Shown: piece by piece, positions 54,247 through 64,000 of the stretch | How positions within the stretch are numbered: position 1 is the stretch's first letter | How the letters are laid out: the number at the start of each line of letters is the position of its first letter | Source of the DNA: Venturia oleaginea | Lineage: Eukaryota; Ascomycota; Dothideomycetes; Venturiales; Venturiaceae | Reading direction: 5' to 3' | DNA length: 64,000 bases | Assembly: GCA_013176395.1 (NCBI GenBank) | Contig: JABMLP010000020.1 | Location: 186,001-250,000, forward strand | Position numbers and translations under genes: made by a program | Notes under the pieces: model-generated | What the model saw: the letters and a program-made list of their open reading frames with translations, nothing else | What the model was told of the DNA's origin: nothing | Database searches by the model: none

Positions 54247-55467
54247 TCACGTGGTTTTCGTCTTTTTGGTTTGCATCCAGCCAAGATTGGAGTCTCTTAG
54301 GTGGGCCGGGCTTAGTTGGGTTCTCTTTCCAGTACTGTTCGAGTAAGAGGGCGGAGTTCTTGAAGTTGGAGGCGGGGTACCATGTTGGTCTGGGTCCCAG
54401 CCTAGCCAGTCAACTTGGTATTGAAGTTTACCCTGGTGGATTCTGCTGGAGAGTATCTTAGAGACTTCCCATTCGACGGTTCCATCGACAAGGTAGGAAT
54501 CGGTGGGGTCGTTTGCGTTCAGCTGTCCTGGGAGGCTCAATTCTGGTACTTTCCTTAGGCGGTCGGAGTGGAAAACAGGGTGCATTTTGAAGGTAGGGGG
54601 GAGTTCCAACTTCCAGCTGTTGAAGACTTTTTCGATAATTTTGTACGGGTCGCATACGGGAAAGTCGAGTTTATCGGAGGGACGGTCTGTTCGCCAGGCT
54701 CTTTTCAGTAGGTAGACTTGATCATTGACTCCGAAGTCTTCTTGTCGTCTCTTCTTGTTAGCCTGTTTCGACTGTGCAGTCTGGGCTTTTTCGATATTCC
54801 GTCGTGCTACGGTGTAGGCCTCGTGTATCCGTTAGGCCCAGTGCTGTGCGTCCTGTTTGTTGAATTTTTCTCGGGAGGAGTCGAAAGTAGTACTCCGATT
54901 TTTCCAATCAAAGTGCATTCGAGGGATAAATCCCATCTCGATTTCAATTGGAGCGAGTCCAGTTGTCTCGTGTGGGAGCGTTGCAGCCGCAAAATCCATA
55001 GCTGGTAGCAGCTGGGGCCAGTCGTCTTGGAAATAGTTAATAAAGGGTCGTAAGCGCTGCTGTAGAATCTGATTGGCGATTTCTGTTTGTCCGTCTGTCT
55101 GGGCGTGATGGGCGGTACTGAGCTTCTTCTTTAGATGGAGAAGCCTTGATAGTTCGGTATCCCAATCTGAAATAAACTGTGGGCCTCGGTCTGAAGTAAT
55201 AGAGCGGGGGGCTCCGACCCATCTCCAGATGTATTTGAAGAACAGCCAGGCTGCATGTTTTCCGGTGATTTCTTTGGAAGTTGGGATCGAGATGGGCCGT
55301 TTCCCGAACTTATCGCAGACTACCATAACGTTGTTCTTTCCTGACTTACTTTCTGGGAAAGTACAGAAGTCGATCGTAATTAGTAGTCCAGGGGTTTTAT
55401 CTCGTGGGACTGAGCTTCGTCGGCAGGTCTGGCAGGCGTTAACGTAGATATCGATATCGGCGTTCAT
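54247..55467 (-). pseudogene. gypsy-2 integrase and chromodomain
   Basis: Integrase frame 54832-55467 with CxxC of the zinc region, catalytic-core blocks and LLPAMDFAAATLPHETTGLAP. After stops and a frame change the chromodomain region follows at 54247-54609, where FHSDRLRK marks the linker. The integrase start lacks the HHCC histidines in the same ORF (they lie just upstream in another short piece). Confidence 0.8.
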
Positions 55468-56169
55468 TTTCGGCCAGTAGAATTGGCGGGAGACGATCTT
55501 TCTAGTCTCGTTTCGTCCGGGGTGGGCAGTTGTCCGGGAGTCGTGGATTTCTCGTATTAGTTCATGATTGACCGGAGATTGTTGATTTGACCGTGATAGG
55601 CGTCGCGTTCTGTAGCAAGATTAATAACCAGTTGGGCTTGTTGTTGAGCAGTGAATCCATTTCGCATTTTAAAGGCAGCCTCAAGTTGACTACGGCTGAT
55701 CTTTCGTTCGGTATAGTTGTTGTTGTTATCGACGGCGTCGATATTGGGCCGGGGGTTCCAGGTTGGTATGAGTAAGAATTGATGCTTGTTTTGATGTTCC
55801 AGAAGACGAGCAGAGTAGTGGGCGTTTTTCGTAGTTTGGCTGAGTCGAAGGCCTTTGTATGAAGCCTTGTTTGTACCGGGTTCTATATCTGCGATACGGT
55901 CGAACCAGTGGTTGAGAGGTGTTTGCGAAGTTTCAAGACACTGTGTGCTCTTTGTGAGTTTCCGGAGTTTGATAATTGTCTTTGTTTGCTTTGTTTGCCA
56001 ATCTGGGGCTGTTAGGAAGTACCGAGAATTGAAAAAATTCGGTCGCGGTCTGGTCTGTAGCTGGTGATAGGGTCTGGTTAGTGTTCTGTTGTTGGAATAT
56101 CTCCTGAGGTGAGGATTTTCGTAAGCGGGGGGCCATTTCGGCGGTTTTTTCAGGTATCTGGTGTGGTGT

Positions 56170-56243
56170 AGGTCGGGTATGCTGGTCGGGTATGCTGGTC
56201 TGGTATGCTGGTCGGGTATGCTGGTCGGGTATGCTGGTCAGGT
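56170..56243. repeat. 13-bp tandem repeat
   Basis: About 5.5 copies of GGTCGGGTATGCT, one with T for C, lying between the gypsy-2 LTR and its Gag start, in the leader of the element. Confidence 0.85.
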
Positions 56244-56300
56244 TGGAGATTTTTGGTGGCCTTCTCCAAAGGCGAGTGGTTGTGGGTTGACCTGTAGTTA

Positions 56301-56567
56301 TGTCACGGCTAGTAGTAACTAATGAAAGGCTTGAACAGCAATCAGGTATGGACTAAATGTGATAGTGAACTACAGGTAGCTATGTAAATGGGGGCTGGGG
56401 GCAAGGCCTACTTATAGGTCTTGCTGTAGCCCGTGTACTGTGGCGCCTTGTTAGGTGCTTGGACACTGTGGTTGTTCCAGTAGCCTAGCAAGCCGTCACA
56501 TGGCTCGTGTACTGTGGCGCCTTGTTAGGTGCTTGAATACTGTGGTTGTTCCAGTAGCGCCGTCACA
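56301..56567. repeat. Right LTR of gypsy-2 (267 bp), with internal 74-bp duplication
   Basis: Starts TGTCACGGCTAG and ends GCCGTCACA. Inside, the segment from CGTGTACTGTGGCGCC recurs 74 bases later (56432 and 56506). The same duplication is in the left LTR. Confidence 0.7.
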
Positions 56568-56619
56568 AGTATCTTATATTAGAAGAGTAAATACGTATGT
56601 TAACCTCTTTCTAGGAAAA

Positions 56620-56875
56620 TGTCACGATACGACCGCGGACAAGTCTTTCCCGCCGTTGGGGTGGCCCCACGGCACGTGATCAAGGCAGAACCGTAGTTCT
56701 GCCGAGGAAAGGTTTTAAAGCCTGCGTGGCTTCAACCAGTTCGTAGCTCTTTGAGCTACGTCCTGTCGTTAAACCTACCTGTTGGTTTGCCTGCCAGTTC
56801 GTATATAGCCTGTTGAATGATTACCTGTTCCTGCTGCTGCTCCTTCCTCCTAATACCCGAACCCGCCCCGTGACA
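56620..56875. repeat. LTR (256 bp), related to 53852-54094
   Basis: Begins TGTCACGATACGACC and ends CCCCGTGACA, with a small extra insert (CTGTTGGTTTGC) relative to its relative. I find no 5-bp duplication at its sides (GAAAA versus TAGAG), so it may be one end left by recombination between elements. Confidence 0.8.
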
Positions 56876-57389
56876 TAGAGCCATCTTTCTATTAAATCAT
56901 TATGTAATAGATATTAAGTTACAGACAAAGATAGATATCTAAGCAAAAGTACTTTCCAGTTTCTATATAAAACTTCGCCCCTAAAATCCGATCTTTTTTT
57001 CTTTTCTTACAAAAAGGGGCGAAGGAGATAATACTACAGAAGAGCGAAAGTGAGAAAGTGAGAAAAGTGAAGGAGATTATTTAGGGAAGCATTAGGATTC
57101 TCTTTTCTTTTCCTTCTTCTTCCCCTAGGTCGAGAGGAGGATAAAATGCCTTCAGCGGCTAATCTCGAAAAATACTGTGGAGGAGAAAGATCGCCTCCGC
57201 AAGTTCTCCCTAGTCAATCTCAGTTGGGCACGGGAGTTCCAAGAACCACCACCACCGCTCAGTCAGAGCTTGCAATCAGCCAACATATCACAAGACGCGA
57301 TACAAGAGGTTCGTTTGCCTATTCTACGAGAAGAATTTCATTCATCCAACTTCCACCATTCAGACTCTTCATCGTCACCATCTACAGCC
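56876..57389. other. 5' flank of the conserved gene
   Basis: AT-rich, then a pyrimidine-rich run (57100-57128) ending CCCCTAG, which looks like a 3' splice site. From 57129 the frame of the downstream gene is open and has coding character (EEKDRLRKFSLVNLSWAREF). No start codon for it was found. Confidence 0.4.
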
Positions 57390-58250
57390 ATGGACAACCT
57401 CCGGTCGCTGAACACATCACTACCCTCTACGTCCTCGCCTCGTCGTCAGCCCGCCCCTGAGCTGTTACTGCAGTTATTCAAGGATGCCGCCCTGAATGTC
57501 ACTACCTTGTATAAGACGGCCGCCGCCGAACATCAATCGAGATACAATGAGGGGTATCAAGATGCCCTGGAAGAGCTTTTGAATTTTCTGGACAACAAAA
57601 ATCTAGGACTCCAGGATGGCGAAGGATGGAGCGTGAGACAATGGGCAACAGAACGCTTCAATGGCACCATAGCCGCCGCCACGACGTCAACAAGCGAAAG
57701 TGATGAGGAGGCTGAGGCAGAGAATAGAGCGCGAAGCTCTTCGCCAGTCATACAACAGAAATCAAGCAGAGATCAACTACAAACGCATACTCATCACCAT
57801 GCACATGTAACATCGCCAATATTATCATCAAACTCTCGCTCAGAGTCTGCTCCACCAGTTGCACCTACCGTAGTCGGTCAAGCACAACGGGAACAATCAC
57901 ACACGCTCATGATCCCGCCACAGGCTGAATTCACCTTCCAGTCCCCGCACCAATATCCTTCGGTCCACGACATAGAAATGGACAATTCAAGTTCAGAAAG
58001 CAATAGCTCTCCCGCTGGGTCGACCCTTCACGTCAATATACACAGTCCGCGACACATCTCTCGCCACAGCAACCGCAACAACCGCGTTTTAAATAATACC
58101 CCAAATAACAACCGCTCCTCAAGTAATGGCTCCCTGGGACCCGGGGCAGGCATGAAGCGGCGGCAGCCCACGGCCGACTTTTTCGATCTTGGGGGATTCA
58201 ACGGGAAAGATCATGCTGGAGGCGGAGGCAAAAGAAGCAGGTTCACTTGA
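57390..58250 (+). CDS. Conserved fungal protein, helical N-terminal domain, disordered tail
   Basis: From ATG 57390 (CAGCCATGGAC) 286 residues without introns. Residues 20-60 (PAPELLLQLFKDAALNVTTLYKTAAAEHQSRYNEGYQDALEELLNFL, given here as a region of key residues LYK, YNEGYQDALEELL) form a helical domain that reminds me of the HAPSTR1/TAPR1-like (DUF4588) family; this is tentative. The rest is Ser/Asn/His-rich and ends in a basic, Gly-rich tail (GMKRRQPTADFFDLGG, KRSRFT), suggesting a nuclear protein. The frame is open upstream to 57129, where a strong splice acceptor (pyrimidine tract then CCCCTAG) stands, so a longer form with lost or distant 5' exons is possible. Confidence 0.6.
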   Translation: MDNLRSLNTSLPSTSSPRRQPAPELLLQLFKDAALNVTTLYKTAAAEHQSRYNEGYQDALEELLNFLDNKNLGLQDGEGWSVRQWATERFNGTIAAATTSTSESDEEAEAENRARSSSPVIQQKSSRDQLQTHTHHHAHVTSPILSSNSRSESAPPVAPTVVGQAQREQSHTLMIPPQAEFTFQSPHQYPSVHDIEMDNSSSESNSSPAGSTLHVNIHSPRHISRHSNRNNRVLNNTPNNNRSSSNGSLGPGAGMKRRQPTADFFDLGGFNGKDHAGGGGKRSRFT

Positions 58251-58653
58251 TTAGGAAACAAGGTCTACGTGTCTGCATTTTCAGGAGTTGATTTACAGCG
58301 TGGCATGCATTGCATTGCGGCGATACCCACAAATTTCGGATGTATAATTCATGACTAAAACGGGACGGGGTATATGGAACGAGCTGGCGTGGGGAGGGGG
58401 AAGGATCTGAGTGAGGTAAGAATGATTGGAACGGGTCTATCGTTCGCACTGCTTTTACAACACCCTAGATAAAGAATATGTTTTCAGTTCCTAAAATGCT
58501 CCTTCCGCCTAGTACCGGTTATTTCTTGAGCTGCTATTACCAAGTCTAAATTTGTAATCAATATTATCGATAGATTATAGATATCCAAAGTGTATAGCTA
58601 CTGGTTTATTTTAAGTTATAATTCTTTTTCTAACTATCTCTACTCCTAGTATA
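58251..58653. other. Intergenic region
   Basis: 3' flank of the conserved gene, then AT-rich DNA up to the pogo-5 end. No gene is seen. Confidence 0.4.
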
Positions 58654-58715
58654 ACGCATTTTACCACCGAGCCGGCCACTTTCCTTGGCACAGCCCTTAT
58701 CCTCTTCAACACGTA

Positions 58716-59375
58716 ATGTCCCAACAACGCAACGCGATAGCCGTTCAAGAAAAAGGTAGAATTGATCTCGCTCTTCAGGCTTATACCTCTGGCCAATTTC
58801 AAAGCCTACGGCCCGCTGCTACAGCCTTTAACATTAAACACCAAAGGCTCTCTGATCGGCTCCGCGGAATCACCTCTCGATCTCAAACTCGCCCAAACTC
58901 TCATAAGCTCACTACATTAGAAGAGCAAACGATTATCCGATATATCCTCGATCTCGATTCGCGAGGATTCGCACCCCGGCTGTGTGAGGTGGCAGATATG
59001 GCGGATAAACTACTGGGTATACGCGGTGGAGAGCCAGTAGGCAAAAACTGGGCTGAGAGATTTGTAACGCGCTCAGATGAGCTCAAGGTAGCCTTCAATC
59101 TACGGCTACGTACCCCGCCAGAGCCTCGTCTCCTAGAAACGCCGTGGCAGCCAAAGACTCCAAGCAATACTCATGAATTTGGATCCCAATCCAAGCTCGT
59201 AAGCGAGTCTTTTACTCGGTCACCAGTTACTGCGCAGGCAGGCTTTTCACAGCTTGTTAAAGGCGCTGAATTGATGCTGCACCAGAACGCCCTACTTGTT
59301 GCACGAAACCACGAGCTTGAAGAGCAATTGGCAGTAATGACGAAGCGAAAATCGCGTAAAAGAAAGCGGATCTAG
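58716..59375 (+). CDS. DDE-less transposase: HTH/CENP-B-like DNA-binding protein
   Basis: An intact frame of 219 residues from ATG 58716. Residues 1-55 look like a psq-type helix-turn-helix (KGRIDLALQAYTSGQF..., AFNIKHQRLSDRL), and residues 65-125 like the second CENP-B-type domain (ADKLLGIRGGEPVGKNWAERFV). At about residue 130 the protein jumps to the C-terminal region (NLRLRTPPEPRLLETPWQ...) and ends in a basic tail (KRKSRKRKRI). The three catalytic aspartates are all in the deleted part. A short frame downstream (59388-59636) still has the zinc knuckle CGNCGATGHNARVC. It may bind pogo ends without cutting. Whether it is expressed is unknown. Confidence 0.7.
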   Translation: MSQQRNAIAVQEKGRIDLALQAYTSGQFQSLRPAATAFNIKHQRLSDRLRGITSRSQTRPNSHKLTTLEEQTIIRYILDLDSRGFAPRLCEVADMADKLLGIRGGEPVGKNWAERFVTRSDELKVAFNLRLRTPPEPRLLETPWQPKTPSNTHEFGSQSKLVSESFTRSPVTAQAGFSQLVKGAELMLHQNALLVARNHELEEQLAVMTKRKSRKRKRI

Positions 59376-59387
59376 CAAGGTGGTACT

Positions 59388-59636
59388 ATGGAGTATGGGG
59401 CTGCAGCAGTGCGGGTAGCTGCTGAGGCGTCTGTTGCGCCTCAGGGATCAAAGAATACTCGTAGTAGTGGTGATCAAGAAACAGCGCGACCAACTCAAAG
59501 GCGCTGTGGGAACTGCGGCGCGACTGGGCACAATGCGCGAGTGTGTAAAAAGGATATCGAGATATCTTCTGAATCAGATAGTAGCACAACGGACTTGGAA
59601 TCTATTGTTGATAGCGATAAAATTAAAGAGTCGTAA
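59388..59636 (+). CDS. Zinc-knuckle ORF downstream of the pogo-5 transposase
   Basis: 82 residues containing one CCHC knuckle (CGNCGATGHNARVC) followed by Ser/Asp-rich sequence. Pogo-2 has the same arrangement at 1803-2048, with 12 bases between the stop of the first frame and the start of the second. In pogo-3 the knuckle is fused to the transposase. So in this family the knuckle is either a second protein or read through a frameshift. Confidence 0.5.
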   Translation: MEYGAAAVRVAAEASVAPQGSKNTRSSGDQETARPTQRRCGNCGATGHNARVCKKDIEISSESDSSTTDLESIVDSDKIKES

Positions 59637-59704
59637 CATGAGTTGGTCGTGCCAAGAGATTTTGGCGGGTTGGGTGGTGTGGCAGTTCAGGTGGTGGAAT
59701 ACGT

Positions 59705-60937
59705 TATCTGATTACAAAAGAGAAGCTTGTAATAAGGAAACTTACAATAAGAGAGAACTATAGAAAGATATCTTCTCGGTTAACGCTTTGTCTTACTATC
59801 GTACCGGTATAATGTATTGACGAGCTTATGTTGAAACATCTTGATGTATGGGATGTTGATCACCACGCCAAGAGCACATGTTTGATATATATGATCTACA
59901 AGTGGCTGTACACACTCACTTCTTGACACTTCTCGAATCTTCTACATCTTATGTATATAGTTACGTCTTATTTCTCAGTTTAGGAGAATGAGCCATTCAA
60001 TCTTTTTGATCCCTCTGCAAGCTGTTTCTCAAGTGTCCAATGAATACTTGGCCTGCACCATCTTATTTCATCAGCTTATATACTCCTACACCTTCTCTTC
60101 ACTCTATAGTCCGCCCCTTCGCCTTCTTTTCAACATCCCTTGCAGACTTATGCCCATTGTCAGCAGACATACACCGCAACAGAACTAAAGGAGTAGCCTT
60201 CAACACGGGAAAGTTACTAGCCCAGCTCTTCCACAGTGTAGAAAAAATACAACGGGGCTTACGAGCCAGACAAAGGTTGGAAAGATGAGCCAAAAAAGGT
60301 CTGTTTTGACGTACTTCTTTGTTTCCCACGCTGTGCTACAAGTGATATTGGCAACATCGGAAAGTCGCAACCTACGTCGTTATTAAAGAATCCAGAACAT
60401 TGAGGCGAGTGAACTTACCCATTTGTGATACTTGTAGCTACGTTGTTGAGGCGTAGCTCAAACGCTTTGATTCCTAGGCTCTTCATCTCCGAAGAGTTGG
60501 AGCAAGAATTAGGCTTCAAGCCAAGAATGTCGTTGAAAGGCTGTATGATCGATTCGTTAGTCGTCCCCGCCTGCCTTTATGAAAACGGACCCGTTGAACA
60601 GCTAGACAAGTTGCATTCCAAACCTGGCCCATTCTCGGCCGTCGCCGCAGTATTCGGGACCTCTATTGTCGATTTGTCCACACTATGACCATCCATCCTT
60701 GGACTTTCGTAAAACATCTGTGTGTTTACTGATTATGGTAGTGCTCATGAATCCGTCCGTTGTGTTTGAAACCATGGTCTATCTTCCATAGAAGAACACA
60801 ATGCCAGCCTGGTGTAGGGATCCCAGGTATATTAATTGCTCGGGCAGTAGCCTGTGATGTTCGAGAGGCTCCGGTAGCTATCTAGTAGCCTAGATGGAAT
60901 CGCAGGTCTTAGGTATCGATCGGCTGAAGTATTTGCT
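59705..60937. other. Region with no convincing gene
   Basis: About 1.2 kb. Small ORFs (59988-60188, 60425-60688) have no motif that I recognise. No transposon ends are seen. Confidence 0.35.
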
Positions 60938-61294
60938 TTAGTTTTCAAGAGGATGAGTTACATAACAAGTGCGCAAACCAAGATTATTATAGTAACTAGT
61001 GCCATAATCGTGTCGGCTATCAGAGCCTACTCGGTATTGGGCCAAGCTGCCTGCATAGAAAGTGGTGAAGGGTAGGGTGGCATTTGTATCAAGCACGACC
61101 TGTCGTGGTGCCACCGTTGCAGCTTGTTGGGCGGATGTTGAGACCGCGAACAGCAAGATTGTCGCCGATGTGACCAAGTGTACAAGAAATCGACTGCGGT
61201 TGTGCCCATTCCAAACTCTTGATGGTAGTTCGCCAAAGCGAAAAAGCAAACAGAAGATTCTTGTCAGAGCACTGGTCCCTATCACCCACGTCAA
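60938..61294 (-). pseudogene. Possible DUF3176-like fragment
   Basis: A 118-codon minus-strand frame contains ATILLFAVSTSAQQAATVAPRQVVLDTNATLP. That resembles the part of fungal DUF3176 proteins after the first transmembrane region (…QQ-x-V-x-Y/P-x-R-x-V). No flanking exons for the rest of such a protein were found, so it seems a fragment of a paralog of the gene at 62168. Confidence 0.3.
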
Positions 61295-62167
61295 GAACTT
61301 CCACTGCTAGTCCTTTATGTATGTCCTCTATGGGCGTGAAATATGTTTGTGTTCAAGGGTACAGGGAGCTTGTGCTTCCGCAAAATTCGGTGAAGGTATT
61401 TTCTCGTATCTCGTTCCCTAGCTAGTCTTTGCCATGGACGAGGAACTTCCGCCTGGTACTTGAGACAAGGTCTGGAAGGAATTGCTGCAGAATCCGGCCT
61501 GGCTGATCTTCATGCTGGGTCAAATCAAAGTGCAATTGAACGATGGACGGGGAAGGACATGTTCAGGGAAGAGAAAGGCATTTAAAAGTGTCAGTGATAT
61601 CAGGTACTCGGTGGTTTCATAGACCGTGAATGAAGATTTGGAGCCAGGGCAGTGTTTCGAGTAATCTTTTGGTGTAACTTTGAAAATGACAAAAAAAGTG
61701 AGCGGGGCGTTATCTTGCGCTTTCGCAAACAGATGCTGTGCTACAGTGCGGTCTTGGTCTGGTTGGTCTTAGTAGGGCCGAGGCTGTGTCTTCAGGATGA
61801 GTTCCATCTGCAGCCCGGAGAAAACAGCATTTGAGTGAGTGAGTGCTCTGCTTCTCGGCGCGTCGGTCAATAGCGCTGGTGTAACCATTTTAGAATTGAA
61901 AGGAATCGGACCAGAAAGCTGCGTCCAAGTATCACCGAACAAATGTCGCACCAGAGGTGTGACAGGCTCTAGGCTATGGTGGAACATAATGATTTTTACC
62001 CATGAATGATATCGCTTCTCACTCTCTTCGGGAAAGTGCCTTCGATACGTGTACGAACGATTGCAGCGGACGGGTGGTTGCAGGTGTGGCAGATTGTATC
62101 ATCTAACAGATCCAGCTCTCCTAAAGGGGAGATGCGCATATGAGCGTGCCAGTAAGAATCGATGGGT
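61295..62167. other. Region with no convincing gene
   Basis: Only short unrelated ORFs. Could contain decayed parts of the putative DUF3176 paralog, but I cannot align them by eye. Confidence 0.3.
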
Positions 62168-64000
62168 TTACCCATCCCTCTGTTGATCAACAAGCCTCCA
62201 GCCAGCTTCTCCCTCCCTCAGCGTAACCTTCCAAGCACTTGCTCTCTTGTCCACCTCCCTACTACTTCGCACTGCACTCCCTTCGCCCATACACTGCAGG
62301 TAAGCAAGAGGTGAGCTCTTCCAGATTGGCGCACCTGTTCTCTCAGTAGCCCAGATAGTGCTGAAGATAAAGATAGTGGTGAGACAATAGAGGATGCCTG
62401 GGAAGGTGAGCCAGAGGAGGTTGGTTTTGAGGTAGACTTTTGTTTCCCAGGCGGTGCCATTCACTTGTGTATTCGACCAAGTTGCTGTTCGCATGCTGGA
62501 GAAGTAGTGTTAGCTAGAAAATAACGAATACTGAGGTGTGCTATTGGTAGAGAAGATGCGACTTCTGCTCTTCTGCTGTCCTATCGCCCGATAAAGTAGC
62601 AATATGGATAAACTCCTAGCAGTAATCTGGACTGGATTTCCTAGAAGTTCATCGACACCGATCTCGAAATGAGAGGTGCACAATGAAAGGTACATTTGGT
62701 AGCTGCTAGACTGGAGGTCATTGAATTTGTGAATGGACTGTGCGACTTACGCGTTGGTCATACTGGTTGCTAGGTTAAGAAATCTGGTCTCAAAGCCCTT
62801 CAAATGCAAAGCCTTCGAGCCGTCGCAAGTAGACGGCGACGAACCAAGGATGTCATGAGCAAGTGTGATCATCCAATCCTCGGGATCATAGATATCATCG
62901 CCGTTCTCTATCAAGACAGCTGTGCCATTGAAGACCTCACCTATTCTTCGACCATACTGGCTCCAATATTGTCCCCAGAAACAATAGTCCTCCCTTTCAT
63001 ACTCGGCGCAGGTCTGGACGAGATCATCTCCCTTGATTGTGACTGGCCGTCTGGCCGTCCAATTCAGATCCCGAGTTTCTTTGAGGACGGTGGTGCTCAT
63101 GCGACCATCGGTGTAGTTGGCTCGAAGAGTCTGAAGGCAGATGTTCATAGCGCCCTTCAGAGCTCGCCACTCCTTTGGATTTGATCTCACTGGCGTGACG
63201 ATATCCTTTTCGGGCTTCTTGTTCTCACATGTAGGATAATACAAAACATACGTTTCTGCAAGAGGAGCGATGCCATTGTGAGGCACCTTGGTTGTTGTCC
63301 AGCTATTTCGACTGGGGAGATCAAGAAGACCAGGAAAATGCAAAGTATCAACCCAGAAGGTGAACTGTACTCCAGGGTCACCATTAGGTGGAGATTTATT
63401 GATGTCTTTCAGTGCCTTAACAGTGAAGACAGGAATGTCCTCGTCGAAACGATCAACAACAATCGTCGACGATACATCTTCCACCGAGGTGCATACCGCT
63501 AAAGTAGTGAATTCTTTCCAGAAACATCGATTTGTGGGACAATCACCAGTGACGTTTGAATGACTTTGATAGTTCTGAACAGCCGCAGACTTGATCGCTG
63601 CCCGCATGTACAAATCCACTACATTCGCGAGCAGTAGTCAGCAATCTGTGTGGATAGATATGTATGACAAATCTTACTTCTCTCGTACCCCCCTTTGTCC
63701 CAAACCACCCCTCCCGTGTCGAGATTGGCGTACTGCAATGCTCGAGGAATTCGAGCTGTTGTGTCAGCTGGTATTTGCGTTTGTGCCATTCCGACGGCTT
63801 GCTGGGTGGAAGTCATGAACGCCGCCATCAAGACAGTGACCGTGGCTCCGAGAAGCACGATAGGGTTACTGCAGAATAAGCCAGTATCCGTGGTAGCGAT
63901 CTTGTCAGACTTACTGGGGATGGCCATGGCACAGAAACTTGCATAGTAGCAGCAGGCTTCCCGACAGCCCGCGGGAGGCTTCATCAAAACGTCTCAGATC
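62168..64000 (-). CDS. DUF3176 family membrane protein, 5' end outside window
   Basis: Partial gene. Exons on the minus strand run from beyond 64000 to 63915, then 63678-63868, 62751-63618 and 62168-62495. All three introns have GTAAGT or GTAAGA donors and the frame closes. The first visible exon codes LRRFDEASRGLSGSLLLLCKF, a hallmark of DUF3176. Next is a transmembrane stretch (IVLLGATVTVLMAAFMTSTQQAVGM). A Cys-rich region outside the membrane follows (CTSVEDV..., LQTLRANYTDG, several N-x-T/S sites). In the last exon another membrane helix (LLWLTFPGILYCLTTIFIF) is followed by the family end WKSSPLAYLQC. The family is confined to filamentous fungi and its role is unknown. Confidence 0.85.

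Larger units (their letters stand above)
53336..56300 (-). mobile_element. Internal part of gypsy-2, lacking protease, reverse transcriptase and RNase H
   Basis: On the minus strand, from 56136 down: a Gag-like N-terminus (APRLRKSSPQEIFQQQ) through about 55560. Homology then jumps directly to the integrase zinc region near 55520 (…CQTCRRSSVPRDKTPGLL), integrase core (VMVVCDKFGKRP, SDRGPQF, AQTDGQTE; 54832-55467) and a chromodomain (VEWEVSKILSSRIHQGKLQYQV; 54247-54609). About 2 kb of Pol is missing, so it is a deletion derivative. A solo LTR at 53852-54094 lies inside its 3' part. Confidence 0.8.
58654..59704 (+). mobile_element. Small pogo derivative without catalytic domain (pogo-5)
   Basis: A 1051-bp element with imperfect inverted repeats (ACGCATTTTACCACC at the left; GGTGGTGGAATACGT at the right) and TA on both sides (58652-58653 and 59705-59706). 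Its 3' 600 bases are nearly the same as pogo-2. An internal deletion fused the DNA-binding half to the C-terminal region. The transposase frame across the deletion is open. Confidence 0.85.

Overview
The window looks like nuclear DNA of a filamentous ascomycete (Pezizomycotina; Dothideomycetes is my guess, not shown by the sequence). Host genes have short 45-80 nt introns with GTAAGT/GTATGT-type donors and CTAAC-type branch sites. The families present (Rna1, Ydj1/Mas5, fungal Fcy1 cytosine deaminase, mL58, DUF3176, 2EXR/F-box-like) are typical of fungi. All exon joins were made by eye from splice signals and reading frame. I found no tRNA, rRNA or CRISPR.

Layout. 1-2.1 kb: two decayed pogo/Fot1-like DNA transposons. 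3.2-9.0 kb: housekeeping block with ribosomal protein uS14/RPS29, a possible 2EXR/F-box-like gene, the Ran GTPase-activating protein Rna1, cytosine deaminase Fcy1, and the farnesylatable DnaJ Ydj1. 10.1-17.8 kb: a secreted cysteine-rich gene, apparently without its ATG, split by a Ty1/copia element (10948-16292, LTRs identical by eye, TSD AGTAT), followed by more cysteine-rich remnants. 19.2-26.3 kb: multi-pass membrane protein, SAM methyltransferase, FAD amine-oxidase-like protein and flavin-containing monooxygenase. 27.1-35.8 kb: a pogo element containing a Ty3/gypsy chromovirus (28524-35402, TSD AATGG). 36.5-41.5 kb: methylmalonate-semialdehyde dehydrogenase, a secreted Ser/Gly/Gln repeat protein and mitochondrial ribosomal protein mL58.

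42.3-50.8 kb: two near-identical 1.6-kb elements in inverted orientation. Each has its own 14-bp target duplication and a short (AATC)n tail, and neither has an obvious reverse transcriptase. They bracket a nuclear-regulator-like protein, a D-2-hydroxyacid dehydrogenase and a gene remnant. This is the best candidate for something undescribed. 51.4-56.9 kb: a nest of a truncated pogo copy, an internally deleted gypsy element and solo LTRs with clean TSDs. 57.1-58.3 kb: an alpha-helical/low-complexity host protein. 58.65-59.70 kb: a small pogo derivative that kept a DNA-binding half but lost the DDE catalytic domain. 60.9-64.0 kb: a DUF3176 membrane protein running off the window, with a possible degraded relative.

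Host genes are compact and appear intact in the blocks between repeats. The repeat blocks show insertion, nesting and LTR-LTR recombination, with damage to adjacent host genes in at least one case (the cysteine-rich gene).
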